64,000 nt of DNA from JACKHA01 sp041401985 (lineage in GTDB: Bacteria; Planctomycetota; Phycisphaerae; Phycisphaerales; UBA1924). The stretch's first letter is position 1. Every line of letters begins with the position of its first letter. The notes beneath the pieces were generated by a model. It did no database searches, was not told the origin of the DNA, and was given only the letters and a program-made list of their open reading frames with translations. The DNA is taken from contig JAWKTE010000008.1 in NCBI GenBank assembly GCA_041401985.1, positions 62,001-126,000 of the forward strand, in the 5' to 3' direction. This document shows, in pieces, positions 33,966-42,492 of this stretch. The position numbers were made by a program, and so were the translations under genes.

Positions 33966-34913
33966 ATGGAACGCTGCACTTTCACTCGCACGCTCGCCAT
34001 CGCCACGGCCATGGCCTGCGGCGCCGCCTGCTCGGCCCAGGAACTCGTGCAGGACTTCGAAGGCGTCGGCATCAACACGCCAGCCGGCGAGATCTCGCAC
34101 TTCGAGGCGTTCGGCGTCCCCAACGTCGTCGTCGTCGATGGGCTCAGCCGCAACGGCGAGGGCTACCCGTGGCCCACCCCGTTCGCGGGGCTGACGGGGA
34201 ACCAGTGCCTCGTCGCCGAGGCGAACCAGGGGCCGGTCGTGATCGAGGTCACGCCACCGGCGCCCTCGCTCGATCGGTTCCGCACGGACTGCTCCCTGCT
34301 GTGGGACCCCGCGTTCGTCGGCACGATCCAGATCGAGATCGTGGCCCTCTCTCTCACGAACATCGAGCCCGTGCAGATCACCACGATCCGCACCGACCCG
34401 TTCGGGGCGTTCGTGGACAGCCGGTTGCTCTCGGGCGGCCAGGTCGTCAAGGGCACGCAGTTCGGCATCGAGCCGGGCGAGTGGTTCGACGCCATGGGCG
34501 ACCACGGGCCGCAGATGCGCGAGTGCTACCACTCGACCAACGGGACCATCTGGTACACCGCGCTCGGACAGCCCCAGCAGTTCGAGGCGATGCGCATCAG
34601 CATCAACCCGGTCCCGGACGCCCAGGGCTTCGTCGCGATCGACAACATCGCGGTCCTGCAGGGCCAGGAACTCTGCCTGGCCGACCTGACCACGTCCGCC
34701 ATCGCGGGCTCGCCCGGATACGGCGACCCCAACGGCGTGCTCGACAACCAGGACTTCTTCTTCTACATCGCCGAGTTCGCCGCGGGCAACCAACTCCGCT
34801 GCGACCTGACCACCTCCGCGATCCCGGGCACGCCCGGCTACGGCGTCGCGGACGGCGTGCTCAGCAACGAGGACTTCTTCTACTACCTCAACCAGTTCGC
34901 CCAGGGCTGCTGA
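33966..34913 (+). CDS. Secreted protein with tandem GC-type dockerin-like C terminus
   Basis: 315 residues from the ATG at 33966, after AAGGGAGGTTCACC. A signal peptide (residues 1-24, ending CSAQE) precedes a beta-sandwich-like domain of about 190 residues beginning with VQDFEGVGINTPAGE, resembling carbohydrate-binding or lectin-like folds; this is inference from the pattern. Two dockerin-like modules follow: DLTTSAIAGSPGYGDPNGVL with DFFFYIAEFAAGN, and DLTTSAIPGTPGYGVADGVL with DFFYYLNQFAQGC at the very end. The modules have Asp/Asn-rich loops that could bind calcium. A perfect terminator hairpin follows the stop, so this gene is probably transcribed alone. Confidence 0.85.
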   Translation: MERCTFTRTLAIATAMACGAACSAQELVQDFEGVGINTPAGEISHFEAFGVPNVVVVDGLSRNGEGYPWPTPFAGLTGNQCLVAEANQGPVVIEVTPPAPSLDRFRTDCSLLWDPAFVGTIQIEIVALSLTNIEPVQITTIRTDPFGAFVDSRLLSGGQVVKGTQFGIEPGEWFDAMGDHGPQMRECYHSTNGTIWYTALGQPQQFEAMRISINPVPDAQGFVAIDNIAVLQGQELCLADLTTSAIAGSPGYGDPNGVLDNQDFFFYIAEFAAGNQLRCDLTTSAIPGTPGYGVADGVLSNEDFFYYLNQFAQGC

Positions 34914-34922
34914 ACCAATCCC

Positions 34923-34960
34923 CCGCGGGCCCGGCCGACGCCGGGCCCGCGGCTTCTTCT
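34923..34960 (+). terminator. Terminator hairpin after the GC-dockerin gene
   Basis: Perfect 13-bp stem CCGCGGGCCCGGC / GCCGGGCCCGCGG with a four-base loop, then CTTCTTCT, a weak T tract. Confidence 0.7.
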
Positions 34961-35198
34961 CGGCAGGGTGGCACGCACCTCGATACAGCCTCGGCGTGCC
35001 ACCGACTTGCGGAGTCCGCGGAGCAAGTCAGTGCCGATCAACACTGACCCCCGCAGTCCCCCCGACCCTGAAGGGGTCGGACCACCGCCGCCGACCGTGG
35101 CAATAGACCCTCGTCCGTCGATCAGCGCAACATCCTGTTCGGCATCCGGTTTGCGACCTCTCCGGCCAACGCCCGCGAGCCCCGACCGGAGAGCCGAC

Positions 35199-37016
35199 AT
35201 GCCGCATCCGAGGCCTGATTCCGCCGCCGACCACCCGCCCCTCGCCGCGCGTGACCAGCAACCCGAATCACCCGTCAGCGCAACTGACGCGCAGGCCCCG
35301 CTCGCCCGCTCCGCCGCCCACCAACGCCGCATCGCCGCGGCCATCGCCATGATGGGCGCCTCGCTCGCCCTCGCCCCGGCCGCCCAGGCCCAGGGCGTGA
35401 TCTACGTCGACGACGACGCCGCCCCCGGCGGCACCGGCGAGTCCTGGGACACCGCCCTCCGGACCCTGCACGAAGCCATCGACCTGGCCGCCACGAGGCC
35501 GCTCTGGGACCGCACCATCAACATCGCCGACGGCGTCTACGAGGCCATCCCCCTCGGCGGCACCGCCGACGACTACCTCCGCCCCGCGTCCGGCGTCACG
35601 TTCCGAGGCGGCTTCGGGCGCATCCTCAACTCCGAACCCCCCGAGCAGTGGGTCCGCGACCCGGACCGCTTCGTCACCGTCATCGACGGGCGGCGCGGCC
35701 TGCAGGGCGAGGCGTACGCCAGGTTCCTGCTTGAGCCGGTGCCCGACACGTTCTCGGTGTTTGAGGACATCACGTTCCGATTCGCCCGCAACGGTGCCGT
35801 CCGCTGTCTCGACGGAACGGACGTCTACCTGACCCGCTGCAGCTTCACCGGTTTCGACGTGCTCGAGTCGGTGATCCTGGCCGAAGGGGCCAGGACGCTG
35901 TGGCTCGACGCGTGCCGGATCGAGGACAACCTCGCTCGCAACTCCGTGGTCGCGGCCAACGGCTTGCTCCAGGTGCGGGTCCGCGAGTCTACGTTCGCCC
36001 GGAACATCGCCACTTTCGGCGCGGGCGGCGCCTTGGGGGTCTCTGATACAAACATCGTTGGTGTCGCATCGAGCATTTTCGAGACGAACTACGCTCGGTA
36101 TCCCGGTGGTGCAGTGGCGGTGCGTCATTGCGGCGAGATCTACGTGAACTTCTGTCGGTTCGACGGCAACTCCTCCGGACACTACAGCGGCGCGTTGGAG
36201 ATCCGCTCGATGGGGCCGGCGAAGGTCAACCACTGCGTGTTCACGGCGAACATCGCCGACGACGAGGCTGGAGCGATCGGCATCCAAGGCACCTACCTCG
36301 AACCGGCCCGTATCGAGAACTGCCTCTTCATCGACAACACCGCGATTCAAGGCGGGGGCGCCGTTACCGCCCGAGAGGCCACGATCGCCAACTGCACGTT
36401 CATCGGCAACCACTCTGGCCGCGACCGGGCCGGCGCGGTCACGCTCGAATCGGGGTCGCGTCTGTCCAACTCCATCCTCTGGGCCAACACCGTCGCCCAG
36501 CCGGGCGCATCGCTCTTCCTCCAGCAGGTCGATGCCAACGGCAGGCCGGTCGAGCACAACATCATCGCCGGCGCCGACGACGGCCTGAACCTCCCCGACG
36601 ATCCGCGCTTCGTCGCCCCCGGCGACTACCGCCTCGCACCCGGCTCGCCCGCGATCAACCTCGGCGACCGCGGGCTCGTCTCACCGTGGCCCGAGATCGA
36701 CCTGGGCGGCGAGCCCCGGTTCGCCGGCGCGTTCGTCGACGCCGGCTGCTACGAGGCCCCGCAGGACACAGCCTGCGGCGAGGCCGACATCTCCGCCAGC
36801 ACCACCTGGGGCACGCCGGGATACCGCATCCCCGACGGACGCGTCGACTCGACCGACCTGTTCACCTACCTCGACGCCTTCGCCCGCGGCAACGCCTCGG
36901 CCGACCTCACCCGCACCATCGTCCCCTTCGACCCCTACTACGGCGTGCCCGACGGCATCATCAGCGCCACCGACTTCTACTACTACCTCATCAAGTACGA
37001 GGAGGGCTGCCGGTAG
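35199..37016 (+). CDS. Secreted right-handed beta-helix protein with GC-type dockerin-like C terminus
   Basis: 605 residues from the ATG at 35199 (CCGGAGAG upstream). A long charged N-terminal stretch precedes the signal-peptide core (AAAIAMMGASLALAPAAQAQ, about residues 48-67), an unusually long n-region. The mature protein begins VIYVDDDAAPGGTGESWDTA, a common start of planctomycete beta-helix proteins. Repeats such as VRESTFARNIATFGAGGA, INCRFDG-like turns and IENCLFIDNTAIQGGGAV form the helix (about 230-470). Two dockerin-like modules end it: TWGTPGYRIPDGRVDSTDLF and YGVPDGIISATDFYYYLIKY, finishing Glu-Glu-Gly-Cys-Arg. Polysaccharide binding or lyase activity is usual for such helices but no active site is visible. 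Confidence 0.85.
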   Translation: MPHPRPDSAADHPPLAARDQQPESPVSATDAQAPLARSAAHQRRIAAAIAMMGASLALAPAAQAQGVIYVDDDAAPGGTGESWDTALRTLHEAIDLAATRPLWDRTINIADGVYEAIPLGGTADDYLRPASGVTFRGGFGRILNSEPPEQWVRDPDRFVTVIDGRRGLQGEAYARFLLEPVPDTFSVFEDITFRFARNGAVRCLDGTDVYLTRCSFTGFDVLESVILAEGARTLWLDACRIEDNLARNSVVAANGLLQVRVRESTFARNIATFGAGGALGVSDTNIVGVASSIFETNYARYPGGAVAVRHCGEIYVNFCRFDGNSSGHYSGALEIRSMGPAKVNHCVFTANIADDEAGAIGIQGTYLEPARIENCLFIDNTAIQGGGAVTAREATIANCTFIGNHSGRDRAGAVTLESGSRLSNSILWANTVAQPGASLFLQQVDANGRPVEHNIIAGADDGLNLPDDPRFVAPGDYRLAPGSPAINLGDRGLVSPWPEIDLGGEPRFAGAFVDAGCYEAPQDTACGEADISASTTWGTPGYRIPDGRVDSTDLFTYLDAFARGNASADLTRTIVPFDPYYGVPDGIISATDFYYYLIKYEEGCR

Positions 37017-37280
37017 CGGGGCGCGGCACGCCTTCCCTGGCACTTGGATCGGAAGTGATCCGGTTCGAGGGTCGCGAGGCGTGACCGATCCAACCGAAAC
37101 CCTTGCAGATCGCAGCAAGACCTCCCGCCACCCAGAAGAGATCGATCGCCGGCACCGGCACCACGCCTGCGCCCCCGATGGACTCTTGAACCCTCCCTGC
37201 CAACAATCCCCGCCCGGGGCTCCCGAACGAGTTCCGCCTCTCCCAGTTGCTATCCAGTCCTCTGCCTTCAATCCCGCGGA

Positions 37281-37340
37281 CCCAGCCCTTCCGACCCAGC
37301 CGCCCCAGCCCAGCCGCCCCAGCCCAGCCGACCCAGCCAG
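37281..37340 (+). repeat. CCCAGCCG-type tandem repeat
   Basis: About six imperfect units of CCCAGCCGCCC or CCCAGCCGA in a row. It ends ten bases before the ATG at 37350, so it lies in the leader of the next gene. The rest of 37017-37280 shows nothing recognisable. Confidence 0.7.
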
Positions 37341-37349
37341 GACCGACCC

Positions 37350-37664
37350 ATGCTCGACTTCGCCCCCGGCCAGACCATCCGCTGCACCATCCAGGCCGAG
37401 CCCGCGGTCCAGGACCGCGTGGACACCATCGCACGCCTCATGCGCCGCGATCCCGACATCGCCCGCTCGCTCCGCAAGGGCCAGAGGCTCCGCGAGCAGA
37501 ACATGATCGTCTACGTCCGCGGCAACCGCGACTGGTACAAGCGGGCCAAGTGCGGCAAGGTCGCCATCGTCAAGAAGGGCAACTCCTGGACCATGCCCTA
37601 CACCCCCGACCTGGCCCGCGACATCGAATCCGTCAAGACCTACCTGACGATCGAACGGGCCTGA
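37350..37664 (+). CDS. Conserved-looking small basic protein, unknown function
   Basis: 104 residues with no signal peptide or membrane segment. The N-terminal half is helical and charged (VQDRVDTIARLMRRDPDIAR), followed by a basic stretch (LRKGQRLREQNMIVYVRGNR, then WYKRAKCGKVAIVKKG) with one cysteine. The beta-rich middle with Lys and Arg could contact nucleic acid, which is inference only. Codon use looks like the neighbours, so I regard it as a real gene. The ATG lies just after a CCCAGCC tandem repeat with no clear ribosome-binding site. Confidence 0.6.
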   Translation: MLDFAPGQTIRCTIQAEPAVQDRVDTIARLMRRDPDIARSLRKGQRLREQNMIVYVRGNRDWYKRAKCGKVAIVKKGNSWTMPYTPDLARDIESVKTYLTIERA

Positions 37665-37738
37665 ACCGCTCAACGGTCGCTGCGAGTCCGCGATGCTCGT
37701 CGGTGGTTGTCATCGACGCCCCCGCCAGCCGGTTGCGT

Positions 37739-37776
37739 GACAGACGCCGGACCTGAGGCTTTGCGAAGGTCCGAGT
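37739..37776 (+). repeat. Dispersed repeat F, single arm
   Basis: Reads GACGCCGGACCTGAGGC then TTTGCGAAGGTCCGAGTC. It matches, with a few changes, the arm repeated in opposite orientation in the element at 63080-63217, about 25 kb away. Confidence 0.75.
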
Positions 37777-37815
37777 CGGTCGCCCTTTGCCCGCGTCGTC
37801 TTCCGACTGCCCCCG

Positions 37816-38229
37816 ATGCTCTCCCCCCTCGCCCAACGGGCCTCCACCTGGATCGCCCAGGGCGGTGCCGCGCCCCCGACCCGCACAAGCCCGCCGCCCC
37901 CGACGACGCCGGCGGAGATCGCCCTGATCGCCCTGGGCGTCGCCATCCTCGCCGCCGGCCTCTGGCTGCTGGCTCGGGCCCGCAAGACCCCCGCCGACGC
38001 CCCGTGTGACCCGCCGCTCCCGCTGATCGGCCCGGCCCGGCGACCGACGCTGTTCACGCTCGGCATGGGCGCGGTGATCCTGGGCTACCACGCCGCCGCC
38101 TGGGGCGTGCCGCGCTGGCTGCCGCTGCACGTGCCGTTCCCGATGTGGTGGGCGTTGGGTGCCGGGCTGGCGCTGGCGGTGGCCGGCTGCCTCGTCTCGG
38201 AACGCCTCGAGCGCGATCGCCCGTGTTGA
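37816..38229 (+). CDS. Small membrane protein, unknown function
   Basis: 137 residues. An amphipathic Pro/Thr-rich start precedes three predicted membrane segments: about 34-52 (IALIALGVAILAAGLWLLA), about 78-95 (LFTLGMGAVILGYHAAAWG) and about 110-128 (WWALGAGLALAVAGCLVS). No motif is recognisable. The ATG has no strong ribosome-binding site. It lies just after the single repeat-F arm and 173 bases before the next small gene on the same strand. Confidence 0.6.
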   Translation: MLSPLAQRASTWIAQGGAAPPTRTSPPPPTTPAEIALIALGVAILAAGLWLLARARKTPADAPCDPPLPLIGPARRPTLFTLGMGAVILGYHAAAWGVPRWLPLHVPFPMWWALGAGLALAVAGCLVSERLERDRPC

Positions 38230-38402
38230 ACAAACCGTCCTGGTCGACACGGGCCCGATCGAAGCGGCCCGATCGCCCCCAATCCGCGGCTTTCTCGCGC
38301 GTCGCCCCAACCCGCCTCAAGCACCCCATCCGGTCCGCCGATCGACCGTCAGCGCGCGGCCTCGCCGCGCCGCCGCGACGACCCGAGAGCCGGAGAGACG
38401 CC

Positions 38403-38618
38403 GTGCACAACCCGATCCTGACCGAACTGGCCGCCAACGGGTACCTCGTCCACGTCGAGCACCACAACGGCATGACCAACATCCGGATCGTGGAGCCGAA
38501 GTCGAGCCGCCAGTACACGGCCCGGGGCGAGACCGAGCACATGGCCGCCCTGTTCGCCAAGGGCAAGGTCGAACTCGACCTGGCCGACGAGCAGCCGCTG
38601 CTGCGTCGGGCGGCGTGA
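38403..38618 (+). CDS. Small protein, unknown function
   Basis: 71 residues from a GTG at 38403, preceded by GAGAGACGCC. The sequence contains ILTELAANGYLVHVEHHNGM and a C-terminal LADEQPLLRRAA. No family is recognised. The frame is open upstream to 38145, but that part is Arg/Pro-rich and looks non-coding, so the short start is preferred. Probably cytoplasmic. Confidence 0.55.
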   Translation: MHNPILTELAANGYLVHVEHHNGMTNIRIVEPKSSRQYTARGETEHMAALFAKGKVELDLADEQPLLRRAA

Positions 38619-38733
38619 GGCCAGCCGTCGCACGAGCCGCGAGGCGCCAGCCCGCGGGTGCCTGCATGGCCCCGATCCTGGCCGCAATCGCCCGTGTGCA
38701 GCGGATCGCTCTCGACCGGGCACGCCATCCATG

Positions 38734-38762
38734 AAAAAACCGCGGGCTGGCGCGCGCGGTTC
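38734..38762 (-). terminator. Rho-independent terminator for the PEP-CTERM gene
   Basis: Minus strand: stem AACCGCG / CGCGGTT with a GC-rich loop, followed by TTTTTT. It lies about 30 bases after the stop of the PEP-CTERM gene. Confidence 0.75.
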
Positions 38763-38792
38763 GTTCGTGCTTGGATGCAAACTTGCCGACAC

Positions 38793-39410
38793 TCAGCGGC
38801 GACGCCGGCCAGCGGCCAATCCGCCCAGGCCCAGCAGCGCCAGGCTGCCCGGCGCCGGGGTGACGGACCAGACCGAGAACGCGCCGTTCTCGAGGCCCTG
38901 GACGTGCTGGGCGATGCGGAACTCGCGGGGATCGGCCAGCATGGCTGCCGCGACGCCGTTGGCGTTGATGCCGCTGGCGTTCAGGCGGACAGTCAGCGTC
39001 TCGAGCCCGCCCTCGTTGATGCCCCAGGTGGGGGAGGGGTTGTCGGCGTCGAGCGAGACCAGGTTGCCGCCCCAGGAGCCGCCGAACAGGAAGCCGGGCT
39101 GGGCGGGGTTCGGCGGGGTCGCGCCCATGTTGAACGAGACGCCGGTGGACTGATCGACGATCGACCCGCCGGACAGGCCCGCCAGGCCGGTCTCGAAGTA
39201 GACCGCGGTGATGAACGAGGAGGCGGTCGAATCGTTGTGGAACACGAAGTCGATCGCCGGGCCGGGGGCGTCGAGCACGTCGACCCACAGGTCGATGCCC
39301 GACAGGCTGGCGTTGCTGGCGTTCTCGTAGACGCCCAGGTCGACGCGGATCGCGTGGGCCATCCCGGCGCACGCGCAGACGGTCGCGACGGCAAGCAAGC
39401 GGGTCTTCAT
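38793..39410 (-). CDS. PEP-CTERM sorting-domain exported protein
   Basis: 205 residues from the ATG at 39410 (GAGGATGAG upstream). A signal peptide (KTRLLAVATVCACAGMAHA) is followed by a beta-sandwich domain of about 160 residues (DLGVYENASNASLSGIDLWV, then FNMGATPPNPAQPGFLFGGS). The C terminus is a PEP-CTERM anchor: PAPGSLALLGLGGLAAGRRRR, i.e. Pro-rich motif, transmembrane helix and an Arg cluster. Exosortase cleaves such tags during surface or biofilm export in other bacteria; no exosortase gene is in the window. It coexists here with GC-dockerin proteins, so two sorting tags are in use. Confidence 0.88.
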   Translation of the reverse strand: MKTRLLAVATVCACAGMAHAIRVDLGVYENASNASLSGIDLWVDVLDAPGPAIDFVFHNDSTASSFITAVYFETGLAGLSGGSIVDQSTGVSFNMGATPPNPAQPGFLFGGSWGGNLVSLDADNPSPTWGINEGGLETLTVRLNASGINANGVAAAMLADPREFRIAQHVQGLENGAFSVWSVTPAPGSLALLGLGGLAAGRRRR

Positions 39411-39651
39411 CTCATCCTCCTGACCGGCCGGTGGGCCGGGAGTGCCGGGCGCGTCGGACGGACGCCGCCCAGGCAAGACCCCATTGAATCATCGGTTCTC
39501 GGTCCGGTCAACCTTTTTTGGGGGTATTGGCTTGCGAACGCGGCGATTCGGGAATAGTTCTGGTTGGCGGCGGGTTCTCGTCCTGCCCGGTTGCCCCGGC
39601 TTGCGGTTGGCCGCGGACTCGTCCCCAAACGCGGCGAATCGGGCTTGCACT

Positions 39652-39680
39652 TTGCTCGGGTTTCGGCGATCCTGTATACT
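39652..39680 (+). promoter_or_regulatory. Candidate sigma-70-type promoter of the pseudopilin gene
   Basis: TTGCTC at 39652-39657 and TATACT at 39675-39680 with 17 bases between, about 56 bases above the ATG at 39736. The -35 match is weak. Confidence 0.4.
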
Positions 39681-39735
39681 TGGGGCCTTCGTCCCCGCCC
39701 TCACACACGGGCACGGAAGAAAGGACGCATCGGTC

Positions 39736-40749
39736 ATGGGCAAGCGTTTGGGGTTTGGGAGGGGCTTCACCCTCATCGAACTGCTCGTCGTCATCGCGAT
39801 CATCGCGCTGCTGATCGCCATCCTCCTGCCCGCGCTGGGCAAAGCCCGTGATGCGGCCCGCACCGTCATCTGCGGTGCCAACCTGCGTCAGCAGGGGCTG
39901 GCGATGGCTGCGTACACCGAGGACAACCAGGAACTCGCCTCGCCGGGCCACGTCCAGGCCGGCAGCGCGTGGTTCTACATCTGGATGTCGCGGTACCGCC
40001 AGTACACGTCCGGGCAGACCGAGTCGTTCACCTGCCCGTCGACCTTCGCCGAGGCCCGGTGGGAGAAGCGCATCTCCACCCCGAGCACGCTGCCGGCCTA
40101 CGCGAACCCCGTGACCTATGGGTACGACCCCGGCGAAGTCCCGATCATCGGCAACACGGGCACCCTGGGCGCCTGGAACATCAACACCGTCGGCCCGACG
40201 TTCTTCTCCTACGGGTACAACGAGTTCGGCGGGGTTGACGAGTTTCAGCCGATGCCCGGCCCGCAGATTCCCGGGCAGACCCGGTGGTGGGCCCGGGGCC
40301 TCGGCGTGCATGAGTGGAGCGCCTATCCCGCGCCGAACAACCTGAACGAGCCGACGTTTGGCGGCCTGCGCGTCAGCAAGATGGTGATGCCCTCCGACTT
40401 CATCTGCATCGCCGATGCGTCGCCCGAGGGGCGCGACGACGGGTGGATGTCGCTCTGGACGCACCACGAGTACGCGGTGCCCTCGTTCCGTCACGGCGGC
40501 GGGCGGAACTCCGGCGAACTGACGAGGATCATCGGGCCGGCCGGCTACGGCGAGCAGAGTGGGCTGAGCGCGCAGCGGCTCGACACCGCGACCGGTGGCC
40601 CGCAGGTGCTTTTCGGCGACGGGCACGTGGTCGTCGAGCGGTTCCGGGACGTGGTGGACGACAAGTTCACCAAGACGCCCGACGAGCGGGAGATCGTGGT
40701 CCGTCGGTGGTCGTGGGACTACGACCCGCACCGCAACCTCTGGCCCTGA
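39736..40749 (+). CDS. Type II secretion / DUF1559-like pseudopilin
   Basis: 337 residues from the ATG at 39736. The N terminus has the prepilin cleavage motif: GRGFTLIELLVVIAIIALL, with Glu five residues after the cleavage Gly, then a long hydrophobic helix. The rest is a large globular domain typical of planctomycete pseudopilins of the DUF1559 type; near the C terminus PQVLFGDGHVVVERFRD resembles the H-x-DG element. These proteins form the tip or shaft of a pseudopilus or act as surface pilins, and need PilB-like ATPases such as that at 1809-3827. It has a candidate promoter and is followed by a zinc-ribbon membrane protein. Confidence 0.88.
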   Translation: MGKRLGFGRGFTLIELLVVIAIIALLIAILLPALGKARDAARTVICGANLRQQGLAMAAYTEDNQELASPGHVQAGSAWFYIWMSRYRQYTSGQTESFTCPSTFAEARWEKRISTPSTLPAYANPVTYGYDPGEVPIIGNTGTLGAWNINTVGPTFFSYGYNEFGGVDEFQPMPGPQIPGQTRWWARGLGVHEWSAYPAPNNLNEPTFGGLRVSKMVMPSDFICIADASPEGRDDGWMSLWTHHEYAVPSFRHGGGRNSGELTRIIGPAGYGEQSGLSAQRLDTATGGPQVLFGDGHVVVERFRDVVDDKFTKTPDEREIVVRRWSWDYDPHRNLWP

Positions 40750-40802
40750 GCCGGCTGAGGCGGAATCGAGACCGGTCGTGGCATCCTGACAGCGAACTCA
40801 TC

Positions 40803-40828
40803 GGGGTGGCTCCGCAGGGAGTCACCCC
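40803..40828 (+). other. Stem-loop between the pseudopilin and zinc-ribbon genes
   Basis: Stem GGGGTGGCTCC / GGGAGTCACCCC with a three-base loop; one mismatch. No T tract follows, so it may be a processing or pausing element instead of a classical terminator. Confidence 0.45.
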
Positions 40829-40846
40829 GCTTGGATTGGAGACATC

Positions 40847-41272
40847 GTGAGCAAGAACGTGGTGCTGGGAATCATTGCGGTCGCGGCCCTGGGTGGTGCG
40901 GTGTTCATCTACTCCCAGAATGCCGGTGGCGGGTCCGATCCGGCGGAGAGCCTGAGCCAGCAGCAGGCGTGGGTGTGCGCCGATTGCCACGCCGACATCC
41001 GCATGACCAAAGAGGAATACATCCAGCGGGCCAGCAACCGGAACGTGCACTGCCCGAACTGCCAGGGCGCCAACTGGACCCCCGCGATCATCTGCACGAA
41101 CCCGGAGTGCGGCAAGGCCATCGCGACGATCGGGCACGGGCGTCCGCCGTCCACATGTCCGCATTGCGGGCATCGCCTGGGCGACTATCGCGATGTCGAG
41201 CCGGGCGCCGAGAACTATGAGAACCTGCCGGGGGTCGAAGAGTCCCAGCCGAGCGAACCGACGGGCGGTTGA
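40847..41272 (+). CDS. Membrane-anchored zinc-ribbon protein
   Basis: 141 residues from a GTG at 40847. One N-terminal membrane helix (about 5-21, VVLGIIAVAALGGAVFI) anchors a domain with three Cys pairs: WVCADCHADI, HCPNCQGA and, later, CTNPECGKA followed by CPHCGHRLG, so two zinc ribbons are likely. The C-terminal tail is acidic. The gene follows the pseudopilin on the same strand; they may be co-transcribed. Function is unknown; a role in assembling or monitoring pseudopilin export is a guess. An IS630 remnant begins directly after its stop. Confidence 0.7.
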   Translation: MSKNVVLGIIAVAALGGAVFIYSQNAGGGSDPAESLSQQQAWVCADCHADIRMTKEEYIQRASNRNVHCPNCQGANWTPAIICTNPECGKAIATIGHGRPPSTCPHCGHRLGDYRDVEPGAENYENLPGVEESQPSEPTGG

Positions 41273-42295
41273 GCCAGACGGATCGGAGCCGCTCGGGCGT
41301 GAGGTCCTGCCAGGCCGCGGCCCCGGCGGCCAGCAGGTGGTCGTAGTCGTCGAACACCCGGTTGGACAGGTAGTGGCTCCGCAGGTACGCCCACAGGTTC
41401 TCGACCGGGTTGAGCTCCGGCGAGTACGGCGGCAGCAGCAGGATCGTGATGTTCGCCGGCACCGCCAGCCGCCCGGGCCTTGTGCCACCCGGCCTGGTCC
41501 ATGATCAGCACCGCGTGGTCGTCGGGATCAAGCTCCTCCGACACCATCCGCAGGAACACGTTCATCGTCGGCGTGTCCACGTGCGGGGCCTGCAGCGCCA
41601 CGCTGTGGCCCGTGGCCGGCTCGACCGCGGCGTACAGGTACACCCACTCGTACCGCGTCTGCTTCACCGCGGTCGGGCGAGCCCGTTGGCGCCCACACGC
41701 GCGTGGTCGTGCCCTGCTGGCCGAAGCGGGCCTCGTCCATGAAGTAGACGCGCAGGGCCTTGCCGTGGGCCGCGCACAGGTCGCTCATGGTGGAGACAAA
41801 AGGGGGCGGCCTCCTCGCGGAACCTCTTCTGCGGCCGGGTCCTGCTTCTCGTGGCGCGGGCGGGGGCCAGGCACGAGTAGCCCAGACGCCGCAGCAGCGG
41901 GTAGATCCCGTCGAGCGTGTACTTCACGCCGAACTCCTGCTCGAGGATGCGCTGCACGTCCTTGCCGCGCAGCGTGCAGACCCGGTCCTCGGGGCGCGGC
42001 CCGGCGTCGAGCCGCGCCCGCAGCTCGGCCTCGCGGCTCGGGTGGGAGCTTGGGCGCGCGGCCCGGTCGGTCCTTCTCGCGCAGGGCGTCGATCCCGCCG
42101 TCGCGGTAGGCGTAGGCCCAGCGCTGCACGAAGCCGCGGCTGCGGGCGAGCATCTCCTGGATGTGCGCCCGTCTCGACGCCGCGGCAGGCGTGCGCGGCC
42201 GCGAGCAGCCGGTCCTTCTGCTCGGCGTCGGGCTCCTTGCGCGCCATCGCGACCAGCCGCTCGATGTCGCCCGCGTCCCGCGCCGTGATCTGCAT
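41273..42295 (-). mobile_element. IS630-type transposase, decayed by multiple frameshifts
   Basis: The start ATG at 42295 gives MQITARDAGDIERLVAMARK, a helix-turn-helix N terminus. Further parts appear in other frames: LRGKDVQRILEQEFGVKYTL, then YFMDEARFGQQGTTTRVWAP (first catalytic Asp), RYEWVYLYAAVEPATGHS, VLIMDQAGWHKA (second Asp), and ILLLPPYSPELNPVENLWAY (Glu) near 41435-41380. The order and content are those of an IS630/Tc1-mariner-type transposase with a DDE triad. At least four frame changes make it inactive. I could not recognise terminal inverted repeats or target duplication with confidence, so exact ends are unknown; the left end abuts the previous gene's stop. Confidence 0.8.
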
Positions 42296-42492
42296 GCGTT
42301 GGCCTCCGTGCCGCACGCATCATCGCACAACCCGAGCCGAAGCGCAACTGCCAAACGTGCGCCGTACGCGCACGAGACTCAATCACGAGCCGTATTACAG
42401 AACGACTCGATTTTGCCCAACGAGTCGAGAGTGTGGTACAAGTATTCTCGGTAGAGTCCATTCGGTCTCGTGGCTTCCGAAGGAGCAGTGTC

